Origin: Kocuria subflava
GTDB lineage: Bacteria > Actinomycetota > Actinomycetes > Actinomycetales > Micrococcaceae
DNA length: 41,862 bases
Direction: 5' to 3'
Assembly (NCBI RefSeq): GCF_012163155.1
Contig: NZ_JAAVUN010000021.1
Coordinates: forward strand, 1-41,862
Shown piece by piece: positions 32,830 to 41,750 of this stretch. How positions within the stretch are numbered: position 1 is the stretch's first letter; each line of letters begins with the position of its first letter. The position numbers were made by a program, and so were the translations under genes. The notes below the pieces were generated by a model. It saw only the letters and a list, made by a program, of their open reading frames with translations, ran no database searches and had not been told where the DNA came from.

Positions 32830-34551
32830 CTACACCACTGCAGCATCCAGAAGTTCGCGGGCGTGATCGCGGGCCGCCTGGGAGTCCTCGTGGCCGGCCA
32901 ACATTCGCGCCAGCTCCACCACTCGTTCGTCCCGATCCAGGACCCGGACATCGGACACGGTGGAGTCAGAGCTCTTGGAGACCAGGATGTGTTGATCCGC
33001 AAAAGCCGCCACCTGGGGCAGGTGGGTGACCACCAGCACCTGGACGTGCTGTGCCAGCATTTTCAATCTCCGCCCGATCTCCACGGCGGCCTTGCCACCC
33101 ACACCGGAGTCAACCTCGTCAAACACGAACGTGGGCACCGGATCCACGGCGGCCAGAACCACTTCCAGCGCCAGCATGAGGCGGGAGAGCTCACCGCCGG
33201 ATGCCCCCTTGTCCAGCGGACGCGGTGTGGCCTCAGCATGGGGACGCAGCAGGAACTCCACACGATCCCGGCCGTGTCGACCAAAGTTCTCTGTGGGAGT
33301 CACACTGACCACCAGCGCGGCATTGGGCATGGCAAGAGCGGCCAGTTCGGCCCGGACAACTTCACTGAGTTCAGCTGCTGCTGCCAGGCGTTTGTCCGTC
33401 AGTGCCAGGGACTGCGCCTCCAGTTCGGTGGCCAACTCGCCCCGACGCGCTGCCAACTCCTCTTCACGCTGCGGATCCTCCACCAACGTTCCCAGGCGGG
33501 TGCGCGCCGTGTCCGCGAACTCCAAGACCTCGGTGATGTCAGCCCCGTAGGTCCGGGTCAGGGAACGCAGGGCCGCCCGCCGGGACTCCACCTGGGCCAA
33601 CCGCGCCGGGCCGTCCTCATCCAAACCGGAGGCGTAGCCGGAGAGGTCAGCGGAGACGTCATTGACCAGCACCGCCAGTTCCCGCACACGCTTGGCCAGG
33701 TCCTCCAGTTCCGGGTCCGCATCCGATTCCTGGTCCAGTGCCTGCTGGGCTGCGGCAATCAGAACGACGGCGGACGGTGCATCCGGATCGAGATCTCCCC
33801 CGTTGAGTGCTGCCTGGGCCGTGGTGGCCGCTGAGCGCAGTGCTTCCAGGTGGGTGAGTTTTTGGGACTCGGCATCCAGCTCAGTGTCTTCACCGGGCTG
33901 CGGGTCCACAGTGTCGATTTCTTCCAGCGCCATCTGCAGGCTCTGGGCTTCCAGGGCACGTTCCCGCACCTTGTCCCGGATCTCTGTCAGTTGGGAGGAC
34001 ACCTCCTGGTAGTCCTCCAACGTCTGCCGGTAAGCGGCCAACAGCTGCGGGAAGTCATCGGCTGCGTGCACCGTGGCATAGGTGTCCAGGGCGTGACGCT
34101 GCGCTGCCGCGGACGTCAACCGAAGCTGATCGGACTGGCCGTGAACGGCAACCAGGGTCTCCCCCAATTCCCCCAGACGCGCCACGGGTGCGCTGCGGCC
34201 ACCCACGTGGGCCCGCGAGCGCCCACCGGCAGCCACGGTGCGGCTCAGCTGCAGCGTGGCAGTCTGCGGTGCGGCATCGGCGTCACGGTCCACATCTCCG
34301 CCGGCATCCTCCACCAGTGCCACTGCACGGTGATCGGAAGCAACGGTGACCACGGCCTCGGCCAAGGCTTTCTCCGCCCCGGTGCGCACGGCTCCGGCGT
34401 CGGTGCGCCTGCCCAACAACATGCCCAGTGCCGTGACCACCATGGTCTTGCCGGCACCGGTCTCACCGGAAAGGATGCTCAGCCCGGGTCCCAAGGGCAG
34501 GACGGCATCGGTGATGACACCCAGATCCCGGATGTGGATCTCTTCGATCAC
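32830..34551 (-). CDS. recN: DNA repair protein RecN
   Basis: RecN is an SMC-like ATPase of double-strand break repair. The 573-residue protein starts MIEEIHIRDLGVI, with Walker A LSGETGAGKT near 28-37. A long coiled-coil middle follows (about 150-370), then the signature motif DKGASGGELSRLMLALE, Walker B PTFVFDEVDSGVGG and VLVVTHLPQVAAFAD. The GTG start overlaps the nadK stop as GTGA. This nadK-recN coupling is standard in actinobacteria. Confidence 0.97.
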   Translation of the reverse strand: MIEEIHIRDLGVITDAVLPLGPGLSILSGETGAGKTMVVTALGMLLGRRTDAGAVRTGAEKALAEAVVTVASDHRAVALVEDAGGDVDRDADAAPQTATLQLSRTVAAGGRSRAHVGGRSAPVARLGELGETLVAVHGQSDQLRLTSAAAQRHALDTYATVHAADDFPQLLAAYRQTLEDYQEVSSQLTEIRDKVRERALEAQSLQMALEEIDTVDPQPGEDTELDAESQKLTHLEALRSAATTAQAALNGGDLDPDAPSAVVLIAAAQQALDQESDADPELEDLAKRVRELAVLVNDVSADLSGYASGLDEDGPARLAQVESRRAALRSLTRTYGADITEVLEFADTARTRLGTLVEDPQREEELAARRGELATELEAQSLALTDKRLAAAAELSEVVRAELAALAMPNAALVVSVTPTENFGRHGRDRVEFLLRPHAEATPRPLDKGASGGELSRLMLALEVVLAAVDPVPTFVFDEVDSGVGGKAAVEIGRRLKMLAQHVQVLVVTHLPQVAAFADQHILVSKSSDSTVSDVRVLDRDERVVELARMLAGHEDSQAARDHARELLDAAVV

Positions 34552-35735
34552 AAGCCATCACCTCCACCGGCGGCAGAGCTGCTTGGCCTGGAACTGGTTG
34601 CCGGGGAGTTGTCCCAGGCAGAGTCATCCGCCGAGTGGCCACCGGTCGCGGGACCGCCTTGGCGGTCGGCGTCGTCGTAAAGGTCCGGAGTGATTTCCCG
34701 GCCCACAGGGATGCGCTGACCCTCCACTGTGGGCTGGTTGTAGGTGGGCTGCACGATCGGCAGCGCGGTGGTGGGTGGGCCTGAGTCCACCACCTGCCCG
34801 CGTGGACCGCGCCATCCCACCGTGGGCAGCTCGAACTTGCGCACCAGGCGCTCGGAGAACGGGGTCAAATGCATTCGGGCCAGGGAGACCGGACGCGGGG
34901 AACGGGTGACCTCAATCCGGGAGCCGGGTGGCAGGTCAACGGTCCGGCGGCCGTCACACCACAGCACGCCGCGGGCATCGGTGCGGGTCAGCACCTCCAC
35001 GGCCATCATGGAGGTGGGTGCCACCACCATGGGGCGGGAGAACAACGCGTGGGCGGAGAGCGGAACCATCAACAACGCCTCCACCTCCGGCCACACCACG
35101 GGGCCACCGGCTGAAAACGCATAAGCGGTGGAACCCGTGGGGGTGGCCAGGATGACGCCGTCACAACCAAAACTGGAAATGGGGCGGCGGTCGATCTCAG
35201 TGACCACCTCCAGCATTTTCTCCCGGTCACCCTTTTCAATGGAGGCCTCATTCAGGGCCCATGTGTGTAGGACCTTCTTGCCCTCCTGCCAGACCGCCAC
35301 GTCCAGGGCCATGCGGTCCTCAACCGTGTAGCGTCCACCCACCACGGCCTCCACGGTCTCACCCAGCCCGGCACGCTCGGATTCCGCCAGGAACCCCACG
35401 TGCCCCAGATTCACCCCCAGCAGCGGAACGTCCACGTCCCGGATCAGTTCAGCGGCACGCAGGATGGAGCCGTCCCCACCCAGGACCATGACCAGTTCCA
35501 GGTCCTTGAGTTCACAGTCCGCGGGCAGCAGGTCCACCGGCGGCATGGACTGACCGTTGGTGGCATCTGCCAGTGCCCGGCGGTCCTCCTCCGTGAGCAC
35601 GGGACGCAAACCGGCCTCGTGCAGCTGTTGGACGGTTTGCTCCGCAGCCAGTCTTGCCTCGGCACGCCCCATGTGGGCCAGCACCAGCACACGGCGGATG
35701 GTTGCCGCGTGCTCGCCGGACGTGTCATCAGTCAT
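34548..35735 (-). CDS. nadK: NAD kinase with C-terminal disordered tail
   Basis: NadK phosphorylates NAD to NADP with ATP or polyphosphate. The 395-residue protein has the GGDGS motif (LVMVLGGDGSILRAAEL), NLGHVGFLAE, the NE/D motif in ALNEASIEKGDR, and the glycine-rich ATPTGSTAYAFSAGGP. After the usual end (FELPTVGWRG, about residue 300) there is an extra tail of about 95 residues rich in P, G, S, T and D, with no recognised domain. I chose ATG 35735; a GTG at 35768 adds eleven residues and has only a weak GAGG upstream. Confidence 0.95.
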   Translation of the reverse strand: MTDDTSGEHAATIRRVLVLAHMGRAEARLAAEQTVQQLHEAGLRPVLTEEDRRALADATNGQSMPPVDLLPADCELKDLELVMVLGGDGSILRAAELIRDVDVPLLGVNLGHVGFLAESERAGLGETVEAVVGGRYTVEDRMALDVAVWQEGKKVLHTWALNEASIEKGDREKMLEVVTEIDRRPISSFGCDGVILATPTGSTAYAFSAGGPVVWPEVEALLMVPLSAHALFSRPMVVAPTSMMAVEVLTRTDARGVLWCDGRRTVDLPPGSRIEVTRSPRPVSLARMHLTPFSERLVRKFELPTVGWRGPRGQVVDSGPPTTALPIVQPTYNQPTVEGQRIPVGREITPDLYDDADRQGGPATGGHSADDSAWDNSPATSSRPSSSAAGGGDGL

Positions 35736-35772
35736 GGGCTCCAGCCTACGTGTTCCCTGTGACAACACAGCC

Positions 35773-36525
35773 TCAACCGGCCTGAGGACGGCTCAGCCAG
35801 AGGAAGAATTCGTGATTGCCGTCCTGGCCTGGCAAGGGAGAACGCGCCCGGTCACGGTCAACCAGACCTGCGGCCCGGGCGGCAGCCACCACTCCCTCAA
35901 CGGCCTCCTGCCGTTGGTCCTCACTGGTCACCACCCCGGTGCGGCCCAAACGCTCAGGTCCCACCTCGAACTGCGGTTTGACCATCAGAATCAGATCCCC
36001 ACCGGGCTGCGTGGCCTGCGTCAGGGGTTCCACCACCAGCTTCAGAGAAATGAAGGACAGATCGCACACCGTCAGGGCTGCCGGCCCACCAATCAGCGCC
36101 GGGTCCATGTAACGAACGTTCACGCCTTCAAAAACCTGCACCCGGGGGTCTGCACGCAGGATCTCCACCAGCTGCCCGTGGCCCACGTCCACGGCGGCCA
36201 CTTGGCGCGCGCCCCGGCGCAGCAACACATCCGTGAACCCGCCTGTGGAGGCACCGGCATCCAAACACCTCTTGCCCTCCACGGAGATCTCCGCAAACGC
36301 TTCCAAGGCTCCAGCCAGTTTGTGCCCCGCACGGCTCACGTACTCCGGGCCGCCTGCCGGGCGCACCGTGATCGCCTGATCCGCAGTGATCTTCAACGCG
36401 CTTTTCACGGTCACGACGCCGCCCACCTCCACCCGCTCGTCAGCGATCCACTGCGCGGCTTGGGTGCGGGACCGGGCCAGGCCACGATCAACCAGAGCTC
36501 GGTCCAGCCGGAGGATATCACTCAT
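35773..36525 (-). CDS. tlyA: TlyA-type rRNA 2'-O-methyltransferase
   Basis: TlyA methylates ribose in 16S and 23S rRNA (C1409/C1920 in mycobacteria) and affects capreomycin susceptibility there. The 250-residue protein has an N-terminal S4 domain (RLDRALVDRGLARSRTQAAQW), then an FtsJ/RrmJ-like methyltransferase with CLDAGASTGGFTDVLLRRGA (SAM site), VAAVDVGHGQL and DLSFISLKLV. The ATG at 36525 overlaps the end of the small upstream gene by 8 bp; an ATG at 36543 is possible but has no better ribosome site. Some TlyA homologues act as haemolysins, which is not implied here. Confidence 0.95.
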   Translation of the reverse strand: MSDILRLDRALVDRGLARSRTQAAQWIADERVEVGGVVTVKSALKITADQAITVRPAGGPEYVSRAGHKLAGALEAFAEISVEGKRCLDAGASTGGFTDVLLRRGARQVAAVDVGHGQLVEILRADPRVQVFEGVNVRYMDPALIGGPAALTVCDLSFISLKLVVEPLTQATQPGGDLILMVKPQFEVGPERLGRTGVVTSEDQRQEAVEGVVAAARAAGLVDRDRARSPLPGQDGNHEFFLWLSRPQAG

Positions 36526-36700
36526 CGCGGGCAGGTACGGCATTGACGGGGGCGTCCAACACAGCGGTCAGCTCCTGGTGCGCGGCCTGGTAGGCGACAG
36601 CGTGGTCATGAACCGGGCGCTCCCCCAGCACTTGGAGTTCCTGCAGCACCTTGTCCGCCCCGGCGTGTCCGGTGGGGGTGAACTTCGGTGATCCGCTCAC
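36518..36700 (-). CDS. Small conserved actinobacterial protein
   Basis: A 60-residue helical protein (VSGSPKFTPTGHAGADKVLQ, then ELQVLGERPVHDHAVAYQAA and HQELTAVLDAP). Small helical ORFs of this shape occur between the HAD phosphatase and tlyA genes in related actinobacteria (from memory). The function is unknown. Its GTG start overlaps the HAD stop (GTGA) and its stop overlaps the tlyA start, so it is translationally locked into the operon, which argues that it is a real gene. Confidence 0.75.
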   Translation of the reverse strand: MSGSPKFTPTGHAGADKVLQELQVLGERPVHDHAVAYQAAHQELTAVLDAPVNAVPARDE

Positions 36701-37731
36701 GCCGATTCCCACGTGATCTCAGGAACGTGCGCCGTGGTGACCTCCGGGTTCAAATCCCACCAGGCCGCCATGGCCGCCCGCCAGGCGTTGAGGTCATCAC
36801 GGTCACCGTGCACGGTCAGGCCGCCGTCATGAGCCTGGGCCCACGCACCTTTGCAGCGCGCTTCAACAGGGGACGCGGCGTCGTCGTCGTGAGAATCGCC
36901 GGTCGCGGCAGTGACCAACTCAGCCTCGGTGAGAGGTTCAAAGAGTTCGGAGAGTTCATTGATCACGATCTGCGGACGTTCCGCCGTGACCGCGCCCAGA
37001 ATGGACTCCAGGGTGTCCACGCCGGTGAGCACGGCAATGGTGGCAAACCCTGCGCGGTTGCCACCCAGGATGTCCGTGTCCAAGCGGTCGCCGATCACCA
37101 CAGGGTTCTGAGCATTCACGCGCTGCGCCCCGGCCGTGAAGATCGGGGCCTCCGGCTTGCCCGCCACCAAAGGGTCGCGTTTGGTGGCCGAGCGGACTGC
37201 AGCCACCAACGTGCCATTGCCCGGAGCGATGCCGCGGGCCTGCGGGATGGAGCCGTCCGTGTTGGTGGCCACCCACAACACCTCCGAGTCCGCCAACACA
37301 AAGGCAGCTTCGGCCAGATCCTTCCAGCCAAGCCCAGGATCAAAGCCCTGCACCACGGCCTGAGGCTGGTCCTCCTGCCCCCACACCGGCTCCAAACCGG
37401 CATCGCGCACGATCTGTGCCAGGGCCTGGGAACCTGTGATCATCACCTTGGCACCGGGATCCAGTTTGTCCTTCAGCACCACGGCGGCCGCCTGTGCGGA
37501 GCTGATCACCTGCTCGCCGGTGGTGGCAACCTCCAACTCACTCAGATGTTCAGCAACCTGCTCCACGGAACGCGACGCGTTGTTGGTCACGAACACCACC
37601 GGGATCCCCGCGGCTTTGACCGATTCCAGGGCCTCCGGTGCCCCAGGGATGGCATGCGGTCCGGCATAGACCACACCGTCCAGGTCGGAGAGCACCGCGT
37701 CAAAGCGGTCAATCAGCCGATCAGCGCTCAC
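36697..37731 (-). CDS. HAD-superfamily phosphatase, NagD-like (class IIA)
   Basis: This 344-residue protein has HAD motif I as FDAVLSDLDGVVYAG, motif II in VVFVTNNASRS, the KPEAPIF lysine and VVIGDRLDTDILGGNRAGF as motif IV. These place it in the NagD/p-nitrophenyl phosphatase/phosphoglycolate phosphatase subgroup; the natural substrate is unknown. I chose GTG 37731: AAGGAG lies 6 nt upstream. An ATG at 37746 also has a GGAG 7 nt upstream and remains possible. The start overlaps the end of the upstream RD-rich TPR gene. The C-terminal 60 residues are an actinobacterial extension. Confidence 0.92.
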   Translation of the reverse strand: MSADRLIDRFDAVLSDLDGVVYAGPHAIPGAPEALESVKAAGIPVVFVTNNASRSVEQVAEHLSELEVATTGEQVISSAQAAAVVLKDKLDPGAKVMITGSQALAQIVRDAGLEPVWGQEDQPQAVVQGFDPGLGWKDLAEAAFVLADSEVLWVATNTDGSIPQARGIAPGNGTLVAAVRSATKRDPLVAGKPEAPIFTAGAQRVNAQNPVVIGDRLDTDILGGNRAGFATIAVLTGVDTLESILGAVTAERPQIVINELSELFEPLTEAELVTAATGDSHDDDAASPVEARCKGAWAQAHDGGLTVHGDRDDLNAWRAAMAAWWDLNPEVTTAHVPEITWESA

Positions 37732-39829
37732 CGGGTTCTCCTTCATCACCGCGCTCCGCAGGCGCTGCTGCCTCTGCTTGAGCGTCAGGAGAATCGGCGG
37801 TTGCCTCAGCATCGGCCACGCCTGATTCAGCGGCCGGTTCGGCCTCCGGTTCCGTGTCCTCCTGATCAGCTTCCGCTCCCAGTTCGTCCTCCGCAGCCGT
37901 GGTCGCTTCTGCGTCGGAGGGCGCGGCGTCGTCGTCGTTCAGGGAGGTGGATTCACCGTCAGGGGCGGATTCTGCATCCAATGCGATGCCTTCGGCGGGT
38001 TCGGGCTCCTCACCCACCAGGTCAAAGATCTCCGGCTCGCTGAACTGCCCCAGACCCAATGCAGCCTCGGCCACCACCGCCTGCCGGTCCCAAGCCGCAG
38101 CCTCACGCTCACGCCCCACTCCCCGCAGCGCCTCACCGTAAGCACGGAAGAGCCGAGGGCTGTAGCTGAAGCCACGGTTACGATCCAACTGCGGGATCTC
38201 CAGTGCCTTCAGGGAGCCGTCCAAGTCCCCTTGGTCCCGGCGGATACCAGCGACGACGATCGCCAACTCCACCTTGGCGTTCTTGTCCAAGTTCTCCACG
38301 GCTTCCGATGTGGCCAGTTCCAGGGCCTTGTCCGCCTTGCCCAGAGCTCGCTCACAATCGACCATGAGCGGCAGATGTGAGTCGTCACCGGTCATCCGCC
38401 GGTAGGTGCGGAACTCCTTGAGAGCCTCGTGGTACTCCTCGTTCTCATAAGCAGCCACAGCCGCTGCTTCGCGGACAGCAGCCACACGGCCGGCACGGCT
38501 GACGGCGTAGCGGGCGTGCTCCAGCGCAAAGGCGGGATCGTCGTAAATGTAACGACCCACCATCACCAGGTGCTTGGACACGCCCTCCGCATTGGTGGCC
38601 TCCAAGGAACGGATCTGGTGCTGAGTCACCCGGTCCAGCTCGTCACCGGTGACATCCTCGTCCAGCTCGGGCGCCGGGATCCGGGGCTTGCGGTCGGCGT
38701 CGTCCCGGAAGCGGTCCTGGGTGCGGCGATCATGCCGCTGGCCATCCCGACGGTCACGGTTGAATCCGCCCTGGCGGTCATCACCCCGACGGCCCCCACG
38801 ATCCTCCCCACGATCGTCCCGGCGGTCCTCCCACCGTTCATCCCGACGGCCGTCCCGGCCGTCGCGGTTGAATCCACTCTGGCGGTCGTCCGAACGACCA
38901 CCACGGAAGCCACCCAGACGATCGTCGCGCCGGTCATCACGGCGATCGTCGCGCCGGTCAGAACCACGGAAGTCACTGCGCTGGCCGTCGCGGCCCTCCG
39001 AGCCCCTCGCATCACGGCGATCGTAGCGGCGGTCATCACGGCGTGAACCGCCCCGGTCGTCGCGTCGTGCAGCACCCCGGTCATCACGGCGGTCACCACG
39101 GTAGCCATCCCTGCTGTGGCTGTCACCGCGGCGATCATCGCGATTATAGGTGCGCTCACCGCGGTCGGCACCGTCGCGGTTCCCCTGGTCACGGTCATCC
39201 CAGCGGCGCCGTTGGCCATCGCCCTGGTCCCGGCGACCAAATCGTTCGGTGCGCCGTTCATCCCGACGTCCACTTTCCCACCGGCTGCGTGAATCAGGAC
39301 GTCCACTGTCCCGGCCGCCCTGGCGAGGCTGCCAGCGCTCACCACCTTCGCGGCGTGCGGGTGCATCCGACCGCTCGCCACGGTAGCCGCCGCGGTCATC
39401 ACGGCGGTCATTGTTGCGATCGCCTCGGTTCTCACGCTGGTCCCGGTAGCCCCCACGGCGATCGTCACGCCGATCGGATGACCGTCCGTCTTGACCCCGG
39501 CGATCCTCCCGCCGGTTCTCCCAACCGCCACGGTTGTCCCGGGATCCACGGGAATCACCGCGCCCATCACGGTCATCCCGCCGGTGCCCCGAGCGGTCAC
39601 CGCCAGAGAAGCCACGACCGCCGTCGTTGTTGCGCCGCGGTCCGCCCCGGCCCTCTGAACGCCCGCCGCGGGAACCGTACCCGCCGGACCCGGAATCGGA
39701 GGCGCGACCGTGGCCGCCACGCCCCGAGTCGCGGCCACCATCACGGCCATAGGATCCGCGGGCACCGCCCTGGCGGTCTCCATCGCGGCGATTGCGGTCC
39801 TGGGACCCCTGGGAACGGGAATCGGACAT
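37721..39829 (-). CDS. TPR-like protein with very long RD/RG-rich N-terminus
   Basis: This 702-residue protein has three parts. Residues 1 to about 395 are low complexity, dominated by R, D, G and S (runs such as DRRDDRRDDR, GRGGHGRASD, RGGYRDQREN). Residues about 400-620 form a helical TPR-like domain (HLVMVGRYIYDDPAFALEHA, AAVAAYENEEYHEALKEFRT) that is conserved in actinobacteria upstream of this HAD gene (from memory). Residues about 620-702 are acidic. The function is unknown. The alternating R/D tail resembles disordered RNA-binding or condensate-forming segments, which is inference. ATG 39829 has GAGGAG 4 nt upstream. The coding DNA contains many short repeats with GGTCATCACGGCGATCG-like units, so assembly or copy-number variation is possible. 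Confidence 0.88.
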   Translation of the reverse strand: MSDSRSQGSQDRNRRDGDRQGGARGSYGRDGGRDSGRGGHGRASDSGSGGYGSRGGRSEGRGGPRRNNDGGRGFSGGDRSGHRRDDRDGRGDSRGSRDNRGGWENRREDRRGQDGRSSDRRDDRRGGYRDQRENRGDRNNDRRDDRGGYRGERSDAPARREGGERWQPRQGGRDSGRPDSRSRWESGRRDERRTERFGRRDQGDGQRRRWDDRDQGNRDGADRGERTYNRDDRRGDSHSRDGYRGDRRDDRGAARRDDRGGSRRDDRRYDRRDARGSEGRDGQRSDFRGSDRRDDRRDDRRDDRLGGFRGGRSDDRQSGFNRDGRDGRRDERWEDRRDDRGEDRGGRRGDDRQGGFNRDRRDGQRHDRRTQDRFRDDADRKPRIPAPELDEDVTGDELDRVTQHQIRSLEATNAEGVSKHLVMVGRYIYDDPAFALEHARYAVSRAGRVAAVREAAAVAAYENEEYHEALKEFRTYRRMTGDDSHLPLMVDCERALGKADKALELATSEAVENLDKNAKVELAIVVAGIRRDQGDLDGSLKALEIPQLDRNRGFSYSPRLFRAYGEALRGVGREREAAAWDRQAVVAEAALGLGQFSEPEIFDLVGEEPEPAEGIALDAESAPDGESTSLNDDDAAPSDAEATTAAEDELGAEADQEDTEPEAEPAAESGVADAEATADSPDAQAEAAAPAERGDEGEPGER

Positions 39830-40036
39830 GTCTCTCCTCAACGCACCACCGGAGGTGGTGACTCAAAACCTCTATGTGCACAACGCATGTGTTCGCTCGG
39901 CCCAGGTCTGTCAGACCTGCCGGGCTCAATTCATTCGGGCCAGTCTACAAGCCCGCCCCAGACTGACCTGGGTCCAGAGCCATTGGATCCAGGACGTTCT
40001 GGGTGACCAGCACCGCTGGAGACAGGGATCACAGGG

Positions 40037-40066
40037 TTAACTCACGGCACCACTTTTGCGTATGAA
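40037..40066 (+). promoter_or_regulatory. Candidate promoter of the symporter gene
   Basis: TTAACT (40037-40042), an 18-nt spacer and TATGAA (40061-40066) lie 24 bp before the ATG. The resulting leader of about 18 nt has no evident Shine-Dalgarno sequence. The rest of the 261-bp divergent region (39830-40090) shows no gene. Confidence 0.4.
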
Positions 40067-40090
40067 CGCCCAGGCACTCATGATCTATCC

Positions 40091-41302
40091 ATGCTCAAAC
40101 GCATCTTCACTCCTCTTCTGCCCCGGGTGATCGCAGGCATCATCCTGGGAGTCATCTGCGGCTTGTTCTTCCCCGAGGGACTTGCCCGTGTCTTCACCAC
40201 CTTCAACGGGCTCTTCAGCAACTTCCTGGGCTTCATCATCCCGGTGCTGATCCTGGCCCTGGTGGCACCCGCCATTGCGGACCTGGGTCGCGGCGCCGGA
40301 AAGTGGCTGCTGATCACCGCAGGTATCGCCTACGCCTCCACCATCATTGCCGGGTTGCTTGCTTATGGCACGGCCACGGCGCTGTTCCCCACGCTCTTGG
40401 GCGAACGCAATCTGTCCTCATTTGCTGATCCTTCCGAGCACTTCCTGACCCCGTTCTTCGAAGTCGCCATGCCGGCACCCATGGACATCATGACGGCATT
40501 GCTCTTGGCCTTCTGCATTGGCGTGGGAATCACCCTCATCAAGGGCGACACCCTGCACCGAGGGCTGGAGGAACTGCGCAAAATCATCATGAAGACCGTG
40601 ATCTCCGTGATCATCCCGTTGCTGCCGATCTACATCTTTGGCGCGTTCCTGAGCCTGACCATGAACGGTCAGATCGGCACCGTGATCAACACCTTCATTC
40701 GAGTGGTCATCGTGGCCTTTGCGCTGACTGTCCTGTATCTGGTGCTGCAGTACTCGGTGGCAGGCGCCATTGCGGGGCGCAACCCATTCAAGCTGCTGCG
40801 CAACATGCTGCCGGCTTACTTCACCGCACTCGGCACGTCCTCCTCAGCAGCCACCATTCCCGTGACGCTGCAGTGCACCCTCAAGAACGGCGTCCGGGAG
40901 GACGTCGCCGGATTCACCGTCCCACTGTGCGCCACCATTCACCTGGCCGGCTCCACCTTGAAGATCGTGCTGTTCAGCGTTGCCGTCATGATGTTCATGG
41001 GCCGGGACATCGATCCCGGTACGTACATCGGCTTCATCTTCATGCTCGGCATCACCATGGTGGCAGCCCCTGGCGTCCCCGGTGGCGCCATCATGGCTGC
41101 GGTGGGCCTGCTGGGATCCATGCTCGGCTTTGACGACACCATGATCTCCATCATGATCGCCACCTACGTCGCCATCGATTCCTTTGGTACCGCATGCAAC
41201 GTGACCGGCGACGGCGCCATTGCCGTGGCCATCAACAAGTTCTTTGGCGACCGCGAACAGAAGCTCGAACCCGCCACGGAACCCGCTCCCGCCGCTTCCT
41301 GA
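40091..41302 (+). CDS. Dicarboxylate/amino acid:cation symporter (DAACS/SDF family)
   Basis: This 403-residue membrane transporter has about eight transmembrane helices and two re-entrant loops. The serine-rich hairpin motif ALGTSSSAATIPVTLQCT (near residue 250) and the NVTGDGAIAVAINKFFG segment near 370, plus GVPGGAIMAAVG, are diagnostic of the sodium:dicarboxylate family (PF00375). The substrate may be serine/threonine (SstT-like), glutamate or a C4-dicarboxylate; I cannot tell which. It stands alone on the plus strand and ends before a strong hairpin. Confidence 0.93.
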   Translation: MLKRIFTPLLPRVIAGIILGVICGLFFPEGLARVFTTFNGLFSNFLGFIIPVLILALVAPAIADLGRGAGKWLLITAGIAYASTIIAGLLAYGTATALFPTLLGERNLSSFADPSEHFLTPFFEVAMPAPMDIMTALLLAFCIGVGITLIKGDTLHRGLEELRKIIMKTVISVIIPLLPIYIFGAFLSLTMNGQIGTVINTFIRVVIVAFALTVLYLVLQYSVAGAIAGRNPFKLLRNMLPAYFTALGTSSSAATIPVTLQCTLKNGVREDVAGFTVPLCATIHLAGSTLKIVLFSVAVMMFMGRDIDPGTYIGFIFMLGITMVAAPGVPGGAIMAAVGLLGSMLGFDDTMISIMIATYVAIDSFGTACNVTGDGAIAVAINKFFGDREQKLEPATEPAPAAS

Positions 41303-41320
41303 GGGTCTTCCCCACCCACC

Positions 41321-41369
41321 AACGACGACGCCGTGGTTCCCAGACTCAGGGAACCACGGCGGCGTTGTT
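41321..41369 (+). terminator. Terminator hairpin after the symporter gene
   Basis: 41321-41341 pairs with 41349-41369 at 19 of 21 positions around a 7-nt loop; the core is GCCGTGGTTCCC/GGGAACCACGGC. It begins 19 bp after the stop. There is no long U-tract, as is common for GC-rich actinobacterial terminators. Confidence 0.75.
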
Positions 41370-41750
41370 GATCTCTGCTGAGCCGGGTTCACAGGACTCC
41401 ATCCCCACCTCTAAGTCCGCACCGCGGTGCCGGTGGTACATGCGCGTGGAGTGGTCAGTCATGGTGGATCCGCATTCAGTGCTCAGATTCCTGATCTGTG
41501 CTGGCTCCCCGGGGTCACCACAATCGTCGCCCGACCAACGCCGAGTGGTCGCTTGCCTGGTTGGTCTCTGTTCAGTGGTCGATGTTCTGGTTGATCAGTG
41601 TTGATGGGCCAGGAAACCGACCACTCAACCAGCACACCCACAGGGCACAAGGCACAGGGGCACTCAACAACCCAGCACCAGCACACCCCACTACAAACCC
41701 CCACCCCCAAGGGGGGGGCAACACCCGGCACACAAAAAATCCGGGTATGA
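41370..41750. other. Spacer between symporter gene and rRNA operon, no gene seen
   Basis: No convincing coding sequence is present. Two 30-bp imperfect tandem units occur at 41544-41573 and 41574-41603, sharing AGTGGTCG and CTGGTTG boxes. The same boxes appear inverted and adjacent at 41618-41632, and AGTGGTC occurs once more near 41452. The segment 41630-41720 is strongly C/A-rich on the plus strand. Confidence 0.6.

Noticed and set aside
38700-39800. Repetitive DNA in the RD-rich gene read as a separate tandem-repeat or CRISPR-like locus
   Set aside because: The repeats are irregular, stay in frame and encode a continuous R/D/G-rich protein segment, so they are explained by the coding sequence.
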